Assembly (NCBI RefSeq): GCF_025742995.1
Contig: NZ_JAOVQM010000001.1
Coordinates: 124,001-188,000, forward strand
From: Paracholeplasma manati
GTDB lineage: Bacteria > Bacillota_I > Bacilli_A > Acholeplasmatales > UBA5453
DNA: 64,000 nucleotides
Reading direction: 5' to 3'
The position numbers and the translations under genes were made by a program. Positions 33,955 to 41,204 of this stretch are shown here, one piece after another (position 1 is the first letter of the stretch; each line of letters opens with the position of its first letter). A model generated the notes under the pieces. That model saw nothing but the letters and a program-made list of their open reading frames with translations. It was not told the DNA's origin and searched no databases.

Positions 33955-35595
33955 TTAAAAGTCTTTTTCTGTTTTGCCGTAGTATTGTACTAATCCAGCT
34001 TTTAGTTCATCAAATGCTTGTTCAAAACGCGCATTGAATAAGACATTCCACTCAGGTAATTTAGCCAATACTGCATCGGTAAATGCAACACCGTCTAAGA
34101 TTTCAGGTGAAGTGGCTTCTGGGTTACCAGTTAAGGTTGCAGGGTTACCCATTTGATTCCATTCATGGAAAATTTGTTTGGTTTCGCCGGCTTCGGTGAA
34201 GTTCCAAGGGTATGCTTTGTCAGCCACGTCGTAGATCTTGCCTTCGTTGAAGATTTGTAGAATCTTTTGGAAACCAGGGGTTCTTTCAGCATCTCTGAAA
34301 TATTGGTGTGTCGGTAATGAATACCAAATTTCCATTTGTTCCGCGAAAGTATCGCCAGTTGTGACAGGGAAACTGTCGCTCATGACTGTATCAAATTTGC
34401 CATTATTGTTGTATTGTTGTTTGCTTTGAGCTTCCCAAGAACGTGTATCTGCAGTCCAGAAGCTTGCAAAAGTATACGCGATTTCAAGTTTGCTCTTTTC
34501 TTCTTGTGATAATTTAACATCGCTGTCATCCATTGCGTAGTTACGGATTGCAATAGGGTCTAAGACAATACCCACAGTGTTATCTACACCATTGGTAGAA
34601 GGTCTTGGATAGTAGTCCCAGTCCACATCGTTTAACATCAATTCGCTGGTTAATGGATTCGCTGCGTCACCTAACATCCAAGGGTCTGCACTGTTGGTTA
34701 ACATCTTACCTTGTTTGAAGAAGTTGTGTCCCCACCAACCGCCACTGCCATAGAATTCATTGGTTGTACCGCCACTTGACCAACCTTCACCAGTAGTCCA
34801 CAATGCGTTTTGTGCCCAAGTGGTGATGTAAGGGATCAATGCTCTTACTTCATCGGAATTGACGTTGACATAATCGCCATCAACACCTTGTTTTAGAAGT
34901 TGTTGCGTAATCGTGGTTGCACCAGTTTGAATCATTCTGAAGTCAGGATTTTCTGTACCGTAGAATTCATTGATTTGGCTATGAGCAACGAATTCAGTAT
35001 ATTCTTCGATGGTCCAATCTGGTGATGGTACATCTAAGTTCTTTTCTTCAGCGAAATCTCTGTTGACATAAATGCCCCATGGTACTAAATATTCAGGAAG
35101 ACCTGCTTGAACGCCATAATAGTTCAACATCTTCATGAATGCTGGGTTAATCGATTTGTAAACAGCATCGTCTTTGAACACAGATAAGTCTGCGACCAAT
35201 CCCCTAGTGGTATCGCCTGCTAAATCAGTAGCTGACCAAATATCCACTTTTGTACCAGTTTGTTGTTCGTAGTTGCTTCTATATTGTGCCCAAGTTTCTT
35301 TGGTGTCCCAGTTATAGGAGTCCCCTAGTTTAAAATGAACATTGATTTTAACATTTGGATAATGTTTGTTAAATTCTGTCGCAACTGCATACATTAAACC
35401 GAGTTTATCGTCTTTGATGTCTGCGGTGTTTAATGTTTGGTGACCAAGGTCTTCATAGGTGTTTCCGTCACCGTTGTAAAGCATGACTGTAACTTCACCA
35501 GCCACATTCGCATCCAACCCTGAATCTTTTTTGCAGGCTGCCAATGTTAAAGCGAGTGTCAATACTGTGATGAGTAATGTAAGTCTCTTTATCAT
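33955..35595 (-). CDS. Sugar ABC transporter solute-binding lipoprotein
   Basis: 546 residues with a lipoprotein signal (ITVLTLALTLAAC, lipobox LAAC). The mature protein is a family-1 carbohydrate-binding protein of larger than usual size, with DLAGDTTRGLVADLSVF, a hinge with EYLVPWGIYVNRDF and aromatic residues throughout for sugar stacking. It is the first gene of the transport operon, directly behind the promoter with three LacI-type operators, so it should be the most highly expressed product. RBS AAAAGGAGAAAA. Likely ligand: a beta-glucan oligosaccharide, inferred from the GH30 gene next door. Confidence 0.92.
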   Translation of the reverse strand: MIKRLTLLITVLTLALTLAACKKDSGLDANVAGEVTVMLYNGDGNTYEDLGHQTLNTADIKDDKLGLMYAVATEFNKHYPNVKINVHFKLGDSYNWDTKETWAQYRSNYEQQTGTKVDIWSATDLAGDTTRGLVADLSVFKDDAVYKSINPAFMKMLNYYGVQAGLPEYLVPWGIYVNRDFAEEKNLDVPSPDWTIEEYTEFVAHSQINEFYGTENPDFRMIQTGATTITQQLLKQGVDGDYVNVNSDEVRALIPYITTWAQNALWTTGEGWSSGGTTNEFYGSGGWWGHNFFKQGKMLTNSADPWMLGDAANPLTSELMLNDVDWDYYPRPSTNGVDNTVGIVLDPIAIRNYAMDDSDVKLSQEEKSKLEIAYTFASFWTADTRSWEAQSKQQYNNNGKFDTVMSDSFPVTTGDTFAEQMEIWYSLPTHQYFRDAERTPGFQKILQIFNEGKIYDVADKAYPWNFTEAGETKQIFHEWNQMGNPATLTGNPEATSPEILDGVAFTDAVLAKLPEWNVLFNARFEQAFDELKAGLVQYYGKTEKDF

Positions 35596-35641
35596 ATTTT
35601 TCTCCTTTTCTATGACATGGATTTACCATAATTCAAAACCA

Positions 35642-35670
35642 ATTATAGCATCGTGTGAAAACGTTTGCAA
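35642..35670 (-). promoter_or_regulatory. Sigma-A promoter of the glycan transport operon
   Basis: Minus strand: TTGCAA (35665-35670), 17-bp spacer, TATAAT (35642-35647). Operator 1 overlaps the -35 box and spacer. Confidence 0.8.
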
Positions 35671-35721
35671 TACCTTTTTTCACTTTTTCAAACGTTTTCC
35701 TATTTTTTTCAAACGTTTGAA
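35657..35721 (-). promoter_or_regulatory. Three LacI-type operators upstream of the transport operon
   Basis: GAAAACGTTTGC (35657-35668), TCAAACGTTTTC (35688-35699) and the perfect palindrome TTCAAACGTTTGAA (35708-35721), all built on AAACGTTT. Centre-to-centre distances are 31 and 21 bp, three and two helical turns, so all sites face the same side of DNA. Operator 1 covers the promoter. CcpA sites can look similar, so the LacI protein at 21.3 kb is the likely but unproven ligand. Confidence 0.8.
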
Positions 35722-35731
35722 TTGTTAAATA

Positions 35732-35771
35732 GAGAAAAAATAAAAAAGACCCGACAATTGTCAAGGTCTTT
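35732..35771 (-). terminator. Intrinsic terminator after the GH30 gene
   Basis: Minus-strand stem AAAGACC / GGTCTTT enclosing the palindrome GACAATTGTC, followed by TTTATTTTTTC. It insulates the transport operon from the SGNH-GH30 unit. Confidence 0.8.
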
Positions 35772-35804
35772 AAAATAGGCGTGTGTTTTGATGCGTTATA
35801 TAGA

Positions 35805-37121
35805 TTATAGTTCGATCGTCAAAACAGACTTTTCTTTGAGTTGATAACCTATAACAGCATCTTTAACAGCGAATCTAATTTCTTTTGGATCATCCGATTT
35901 ATTATAAACCACACAAACCATGGATTGATCTGGATTAAGGAAACTTACACTGATCAAATCGGTATCCTCTACCGTTGTTTCAATCACATGTGCACCTCTT
36001 TGAACAAATTTCGAAAAATGGCCAACCAAATAGTATTCTACATTTTTTTCGATGTGTTGAGTGATAGGATCAATGGTCAATAAACCTCGACAGTTCATAC
36101 AACCACCATTTTTAGGACCGCACTCTAAATCTAACGCAATGTTCCACAATAACACAGATTTCGCCCCATATTGAAGAGAGCCTAAAAATACATTTTCAAG
36201 ATTCCAACCCAAATTATCACTGAAGTTGTTAGCCCATAAACCGCCTGAACATTCCGTAAACCAAATATCTTTATCCGGGTATTCTTCTATCAATGCTTGT
36301 GTCGCTTTGACGTTCCCGTCATAACAATGGAAACCAGTACCTGCAACAGCTAAAGCAGCTTTTTCGTCGGAATAGATGGTTCTTGCATAATCAATATCAT
36401 CCCAATTGTGGTCATAGGCGATGATTTTTGTGTCGATATTTTGTTCTTTAAAGGTATCTGATAGTATTTGAACAAATGCTTTCTGTTCTTGACCACTCAT
36501 CAACATCGATGGGTAAGTCAAGGCTTCATGGCGTGGTTCATTTTGTGGGGTAATCGCGTAAATGTCGATGCCTATTGCTTGATAACTCTTAATGAACTTC
36601 GCTAAATATCTTGAATAGACACCATAATGTTTTGGTAATAATCGTCCGCCATTCAAATGATGATTATCTTTCATCCAAGCAGGCGCTGTCCATGGACTAG
36701 ATACCACTAAAAAATCATGGTATGTTTTCGCAACCTTCAACATTGGAATGACATAATTCAAATCATCACTCAAAGAAAAGTGATTCAAATCATCATCTTC
36801 AGATTGAGGATCAATATCGTTGTAGGTGTAACTTCTCATTGAAAAGTCGGATGCGCCAATGGTGGTTCTAACAAAGGAAATACCAATGCCCTCTTTACCA
36901 AACAAAGCGCTCATGACTTCTTGTTGGTGTTTTGAATCGAGTTGTGATAAAAGAAATGCAGATGATTCGGTCATCGCTGCACCAAAGCCATCCACCACTT
37001 GTTTCAAATGGTTTGGATTCAAATGGATATTGGGTTTGTTCGTGGTTGAATACACCGGTTCTTGAACAAATTTCTTCGATTCATCCCCAGTAGTTACGTA
37101 TAATTTAACAGTTCTGTTCAT
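35805..37121 (-). CDS. Glycoside hydrolase family 30 (glucosylceramidase/beta-1,6-glucanase-like)
   Basis: 438 residues: a TIM barrel followed by a C-terminal beta domain (from about 385), the normal GH30 layout. Acid/base Glu195 in ITPQNEPRHE and nucleophile Glu290 in IWFTECSGG are in the canonical places. GH30 subfamilies near this one cleave beta-1,6-glucan or beta-glucosides. No signal peptide, so it would digest imported oligosaccharides in the cytoplasm. It lies 2 bp after the SGNH esterase stop, in one transcription unit. Exact linkage specificity cannot be told from sequence. Confidence 0.93.
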   Translation of the reverse strand: MNRTVKLYVTTGDESKKFVQEPVYSTTNKPNIHLNPNHLKQVVDGFGAAMTESSAFLLSQLDSKHQQEVMSALFGKEGIGISFVRTTIGASDFSMRSYTYNDIDPQSEDDDLNHFSLSDDLNYVIPMLKVAKTYHDFLVVSSPWTAPAWMKDNHHLNGGRLLPKHYGVYSRYLAKFIKSYQAIGIDIYAITPQNEPRHEALTYPSMLMSGQEQKAFVQILSDTFKEQNIDTKIIAYDHNWDDIDYARTIYSDEKAALAVAGTGFHCYDGNVKATQALIEEYPDKDIWFTECSGGLWANNFSDNLGWNLENVFLGSLQYGAKSVLLWNIALDLECGPKNGGCMNCRGLLTIDPITQHIEKNVEYYLVGHFSKFVQRGAHVIETTVEDTDLISVSFLNPDQSMVCVVYNKSDDPKEIRFAVKDAVIGYQLKEKSVLTIEL

Positions 37122-37123
37122 GA

Positions 37124-37765
37124 TTACTTGATTAAATGCTGGATGACTTGGTCACGTAAAAACATGTTACCAGCCATGTTGAGGTGAATGCGATCACCAG
37201 AGATTGTAAATATTGAAACTTTTTCCAATAAATCGTCAAATGCTTTTTGTAAATCGATATACATTAAACCTAATTGGGCTGTGATGTCTTTTAAGACAAC
37301 GTTATAAGCATCCACTTTTTCTCTCAGTGCATTTGAACGGTTCGGTTCTAAGTAGAATGGGGACATGACAATCACATGAATGTTTTCGGCTTGAAGACGT
37401 TTGATGATTTCAAGGACATTTTGCTTATAAACTTCTGTGGTTAATTTATAATCTGGGATTTGTGGGCAGTCTAATTGACGCCACGCGTCATTGACACCAA
37501 TCATTAAAACAACGTGGTTAGGTTTATATGAAATCACATCTTTGTCTAAACGATTGAGCAAATCGGTGGTTCTATTTCCACTGATGCCTTGGTTGATGAT
37601 TCTTAAATTCAATTCAGGATGGTATAACAAGAAATACGAGTTGACCATGTTCACATAGCCACTCCCTAAAACATCCCATACATATGAGCCTTCAACGCCA
37701 CTTTTGTTGGAATCGGTGATGGAATCTCCTAAGAATACAACCGATTCATTTGGTTTAAATAACAT
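37124..37765 (-). CDS. SGNH/GDSL-family esterase
   Basis: 213 residues with all four blocks: GDSITDS (Ser15), ISGNRTTDLL (Gly), MIGVNDAWRQ (Asn) and DRIHLNMAG (Asp/His). The WRQLD after the Asn block is common in acetyl-xylan/carbohydrate-esterase-like members. No signal peptide, so it probably removes acetyl or other ester groups from imported sugars before GH30 acts. It is the first gene of the SGNH-GH30 unit, with RBS AAGGAGAGATC. Confidence 0.93.
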   Translation of the reverse strand: MLFKPNESVVFLGDSITDSNKSGVEGSYVWDVLGSGYVNMVNSYFLLYHPELNLRIINQGISGNRTTDLLNRLDKDVISYKPNHVVLMIGVNDAWRQLDCPQIPDYKLTTEVYKQNVLEIIKRLQAENIHVIVMSPFYLEPNRSNALREKVDAYNVVLKDITAQLGLMYIDLQKAFDDLLEKVSIFTISGDRIHLNMAGNMFLRDQVIQHLIK

Positions 37766-37811
37766 AATGATCTCTCCTTAATTAGCGACAAACATCTATA
37801 TATTACCGCAA

Positions 37812-37850
37812 TCAAAAATGAAAAACAACCATCTTTAATCGCTGGTTGTT
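37812..37850 (-). terminator. Bidirectional terminator between gfo-like and SGNH genes
   Basis: AACAACCA / TGGTTGTT stem with an 11-nt loop; T-rich tracts on both sides (minus TTTTTCATTTTT). Confidence 0.8.
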
Positions 37851-37895
37851 GTCCTTTTTTTGCATGCATAATCTCTATGTATAGATATACATAAG

Positions 37896-39137
37896 TTACT
37901 TTTGATGTTTCGATTCGTATTTTTCTTTGAGTGCTTGATACGTCTTTGGTGATACCTCAGGGTTGCCTTTTGAATAACAAGGCAACACCTGTTCTTTATC
38001 AACTTTCAAGTCTGTACAAGCATGATCGTGTCTGACCAGATCTCTTTCCGATTTCAAACGTAGATTAGGTATATTTATGGGTTGGTTGTGGTTTAAAATC
38101 GAACGATACGCATACAACCCTGGTAAAAACATATCAAGCGCTTGATAAATATCGATGGTATCTGCTGGTCGTCCTAGAATCTTTTCGGCGAAATGATACA
38201 TGGTGTAAAAATCACTACCGCCATGACCAAACGCTTTGGCTTTCTCATGATGGATGGTTTTTGGTTCATAGGTTTGAATATCGTTACTAAAGACCCCTTC
38301 TTCTGGGTCAACAGACACATAGATACGTTCTACATCGTTCAATAACGCATCCTCACGTGCACTTTCGAGTCTGCCTTTGGATCCGTAAATCGAAAACCAA
38401 ATTGAATTTTTTCCAAGGTCCCCATGAATTGATTTGATTACTGCGCCATTTTCAAGTGTAATCATTTCAATACCGGCCATACCACCCAACTTGCCCATGC
38501 GTTCGGCACGTGTACCATAAGGTAATTCAAATCCAACCACACTGACTGGTTTTAGACCAGTGATGTGTAATAAAGGTCCAATCGAATGTGTACAATAAAA
38601 TGTCGCGTACATGTGGTTTCGCCAATGGGTAGGATCACCATAAGTAATATCTGCCCAAATGGGTTCACAGTTATGGATATATTCGCCTTCTCCATATTCA
38701 AATGTCCCTAATACACCCTTTTCATACAAACGTTTCATTTCAGTAACCACCGGCATGTAACAATAGTTTTCGGCGTAAGCGTAGACCAATTGTGTACGTT
38801 CAATGGTTTCAATCAATTCAACCGCCTCTGCTAAAGTTTGAACTGGCAATACTTCAGATAAAACATTTAAACCTTTATTTAAAGCTTTGATTGCGAAAGG
38901 GGCATGTTCTGTGGCGTAATTGGCTAATATAACCGCGTCCATCGGATGGTTTAAAAAAGCATCGAATGATGTATAATAGGTGATATTGGGGTTATCTAGT
39001 TCTTTCTTTAATGCATTCAATCCAGGTTCATAAAAGTCACAGACCGCGACCAGCTCAGCGTTGTCCGCTGCTCTAGAGTATTCAATCATGGATTTGCCAC
39101 GACCAATCCCCAGTACACCTATTCTCACTTTATTCAT
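37896..39137 (-). CDS. Gfo/Idh/MocA-family oxidoreductase
   Basis: 413 residues. N-terminal Rossmann fold (VRIGVLGIGRGKSMIEY, VAVCDFYEPGLNAL) with the family EVLPVQTLAEAVELI at the usual place of the EKP motif (here EVLP, so the catalytic lysine of the EKP motif is missing). The C-terminal alpha/beta domain includes WRNHMYATFYCTHSIGPLLHITG. Members oxidise or reduce sugars and cyclitols with NAD(P), or act as glycosidases through transient oxidation. Located between the glycan hydrolases and a divergent polysaccharide deacetylase, it is likely part of this locus. Substrate unknown. Confidence 0.88.
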   Translation of the reverse strand: MNKVRIGVLGIGRGKSMIEYSRAADNAELVAVCDFYEPGLNALKKELDNPNITYYTSFDAFLNHPMDAVILANYATEHAPFAIKALNKGLNVLSEVLPVQTLAEAVELIETIERTQLVYAYAENYCYMPVVTEMKRLYEKGVLGTFEYGEGEYIHNCEPIWADITYGDPTHWRNHMYATFYCTHSIGPLLHITGLKPVSVVGFELPYGTRAERMGKLGGMAGIEMITLENGAVIKSIHGDLGKNSIWFSIYGSKGRLESAREDALLNDVERIYVSVDPEEGVFSNDIQTYEPKTIHHEKAKAFGHGGSDFYTMYHFAEKILGRPADTIDIYQALDMFLPGLYAYRSILNHNQPINIPNLRLKSERDLVRHDHACTDLKVDKEQVLPCYSKGNPEVSPKTYQALKEKYESKHQK

Positions 39138-39219
39138 AAAAAATCACTCGCTTTCTTCCACGATTATAGCACTAATTTGTATCGTGTAAATAGAAAGTTT
39201 TCAGAAAGGAAACCCAACT

Positions 39220-39900
39220 ATGTGGTCTAAAAATTATCAAAAAGCCGTCACTTTTAGCTTCGATGATGGCGTATCTCAAGACATTCGATTTATCGAAATA
39301 CTCAATCGTTATGGTTTAAAAGCCACCTTCAACATCAATACAGGGCTGGGTGAACCTCAATATAATTTTGAATTGGATGGTGTGGTTATTTCTCATCTGG
39401 ATTTAGAAACCATGTCAAAACTCTATGATGGTCATGAGGTTGCAGTCCATAGTTTCACGCATCCCGATTTAACCCAATGTACAAAAAAAGAAGTGTTTGA
39501 GCAATTGGAAAAAGATATTCAAATCATTGAAAGTATATTTAAGATAAAACCGATTGGTATGGCTTATCCCTATGGTACCTATAATGATTTAGTGGTTTCT
39601 GTCATCGATGAACTCGGTTTGAAATACGCGAGAACTATTGAGGATAATTACGATACATCTTTTCAAAAAGATTTGTTAAGATTTAAACCCACCGCGCATT
39701 TTAATGATCCAAAAATCCATGAATTGATTGATGACTTTTTAGCATCTAAGCCAAATCAGCCACAGGTTTTATACATTTGGGGACACAGTTATGAATGTGA
39801 TACCCATGATTTATGGGCACACTTAGAATCCATCTGTGCGAAATTAGCCCATCATCCAAATGTGTTTTATGGTACGAATCGTGATGTTCTATTGGAGTAG
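39220..39900 (+). CDS. Polysaccharide deacetylase (carbohydrate esterase family 4)
   Basis: 226 residues with a single NodB domain. Motif 1 TFSFDDG (Asp15/Asp16), motif 2 HSFTHPDL (metal His pair HxxxH), motif 3 GMAYPYGTYND, and a C-terminal ILYIWGHSYE-like strand with the last His. No signal peptide, so it is a cytoplasmic member, unlike most peptidoglycan or chitin deacetylases. CE4 enzymes remove N- or O-acetyl groups with a divalent metal. It is transcribed divergently from the Gfo/Idh/MocA gene from an 80-bp shared region, and probably belongs to the glycan locus. Confidence 0.9.
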   Translation: MWSKNYQKAVTFSFDDGVSQDIRFIEILNRYGLKATFNINTGLGEPQYNFELDGVVISHLDLETMSKLYDGHEVAVHSFTHPDLTQCTKKEVFEQLEKDIQIIESIFKIKPIGMAYPYGTYNDLVVSVIDELGLKYARTIEDNYDTSFQKDLLRFKPTAHFNDPKIHELIDDFLASKPNQPQVLYIWGHSYECDTHDLWAHLESICAKLAHHPNVFYGTNRDVLLE

Positions 39901-39928
39901 TTTTGATTATTTTACAGACAAATATATG

Positions 39929-39959
39929 AAAAAAGTGTGATGAAAAATCACACTTTTTT
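39929..39959 (+). terminator. Bidirectional terminator after the deacetylase gene
   Basis: Perfect 13-bp stem AAAAAAGTGTGAT / ATCACACTTTTTT with GAAAA loop; serves the converging 39974 gene as well. Confidence 0.85.
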
Positions 39960-39973
39960 GTTCAATCAATTGA

Positions 39974-40300
39974 TTATTTTGCTTGATAGTATAGGACTAC
40001 TTCGATGATTACGCCATAAACCAAACCTGCCATGAATCCCATGATATCGAGGAATTCGGTTGCACTAAAGAATGCGAACGAGACAATCGCACCAAGCAAT
40101 AAACCTCTCAAAAGGCCGATAAGAAGGGATTTTGGCTTAGGGAATAAACCAATCACCAATCCAATCAGTACTCGGTTGTACCAAAAAGAAAACAAATAGG
40201 CTGTTGATAATTGATTAGGCATTCTAAGCTGAGCACCTACAATACAAACAACCCCAAGTATTGCACCAAGAATTAATCCATAAAGCAAACGTTTATTCAT
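39974..40300 (-). CDS. Small four-helix membrane protein
   Basis: 108 residues, almost entirely hydrophobic: helices at about 5-24, 40-56, 62-82 and 86-104, rich in Gly (GLILGAILGVVCIVGAQ; LLRGLLLGAIVSFAFF). No recognised domain; glycine-zipper-like spacing only. RBS AAGGAGGATTC. It ends at a bidirectional terminator shared with the deacetylase gene. Function unknown. Confidence 0.7.
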   Translation of the reverse strand: MNKRLLYGLILGAILGVVCIVGAQLRMPNQLSTAYLFSFWYNRVLIGLVIGLFPKPKSLLIGLLRGLLLGAIVSFAFFSATEFLDIMGFMAGLVYGVIIEVVLYYQAK

Positions 40301-40328
40301 TTGAATCCTCCTTGTTTATTAGGTATAA

Positions 40329-41048
40329 CTAGTCAATAAAATCGATGATTTGAGCGATGATGATATCCTGTTGTGTTTTGATATCGATGGTTGCTTCACC
40401 ATCACCAGATTGTGGACCATACCACCCAAATTGACCGTGATTACCACCGGCAATTTCATACATTACTACATTATCTGGTAACAAAGATGCACTTTGATTC
40501 ACATCATTGATGTCTAAAACGGTATCAAACTCCCCGGTTAGGATGAGCACATTTTTATTAGAAACATCCGAAATTGGATAGCTGGCGAGAAAAATAATAT
40601 CACTCACACGGTCATCATTATGGCTGAACATACTCGCAACCGTCCCACCTAAAGAATGTCCGATAACCACATTTTCAATCCCATCTTTTAAGAATCTCGC
40701 ACCATAGTTTGGCGTAATGATTGCGAGGTTGAATACGGTTTTAACAATCGTAACATCATAGCCCGATAACGCCAATTTAACCGCTAAGTATTGATAGCTT
40801 TCAGGTTTGACTTTTCCACCTGGAACGATCACAATATTCTTCTTTGGTTGATCCACATAATAACTGATTTGATCCAAATCATCGATGACTTCAATACCAT
40901 CTAAATTCAATGTGTTGATTTCTTCTGTCATCGCTTCAAGCGGTCCGTAAGAATCCCTGGTATAAATAAATAAGCCTAGTACCAATAGCACTACAAGTGA
41001 TAATAGAACAATCGTCGTAATCTTAAATATTTTCATAAACAATTTCAT
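40329..41048 (-). CDS. Membrane-anchored alpha/beta hydrolase
   Basis: About 239 residues from the ATG at 41046-41048. One N-terminal helix (IFKITTIVLLSLVVLLVLGLFIY) anchors an alpha/beta-hydrolase domain outside the cell. The nucleophile serine is in VIGHSLGG, a likely acid in TGEFDTVLD and the catalytic histidine in GGNHGQFGWYGPQ. The last motif is typical of the dienelactone-hydrolase/PF12695-like group. Substrate unknown. An ATG four codons downstream is an alternative start. Confidence 0.85.
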   Translation of the reverse strand: MKLFMKIFKITTIVLLSLVVLLVLGLFIYTRDSYGPLEAMTEEINTLNLDGIEVIDDLDQISYYVDQPKKNIVIVPGGKVKPESYQYLAVKLALSGYDVTIVKTVFNLAIITPNYGARFLKDGIENVVIGHSLGGTVASMFSHNDDRVSDIIFLASYPISDVSNKNVLILTGEFDTVLDINDVNQSASLLPDNVVMYEIAGGNHGQFGWYGPQSGDGEATIDIKTQQDIIIAQIIDFID

Positions 41049-41162
41049 AGTAATACCATTCCTTCTTATCAAAAATCTATATGCATACCCAATGATATTA
41101 CTTCTATTATAATACATCTCAGATGGGTTGACTGATTCTTTACAAAATGAAAGCCTAAAGAG

Positions 41163-41198
41163 AAAATAAAAAACCCCATTTATATTCGAAATGGGGTC
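41163..41198 (-). terminator. Intrinsic terminator after the PAS-GGDEF-HD-GYP gene
   Basis: Minus-strand stem CCCCATTT / AAATGGGG, loop CGAATAT, followed by TTTTTTATTTT. Confidence 0.85.
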
Positions 41199-41204
41199 TT
41201 GTCA

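Noticed and set aside
35657-35699. Operators read as CcpA cre sites
   Set aside because: cre sites usually follow TGnAAnCGnTnnCA; these fit only partly, and a dedicated LacI gene is in the operon. CcpA binding is still possible but is not the first choice.
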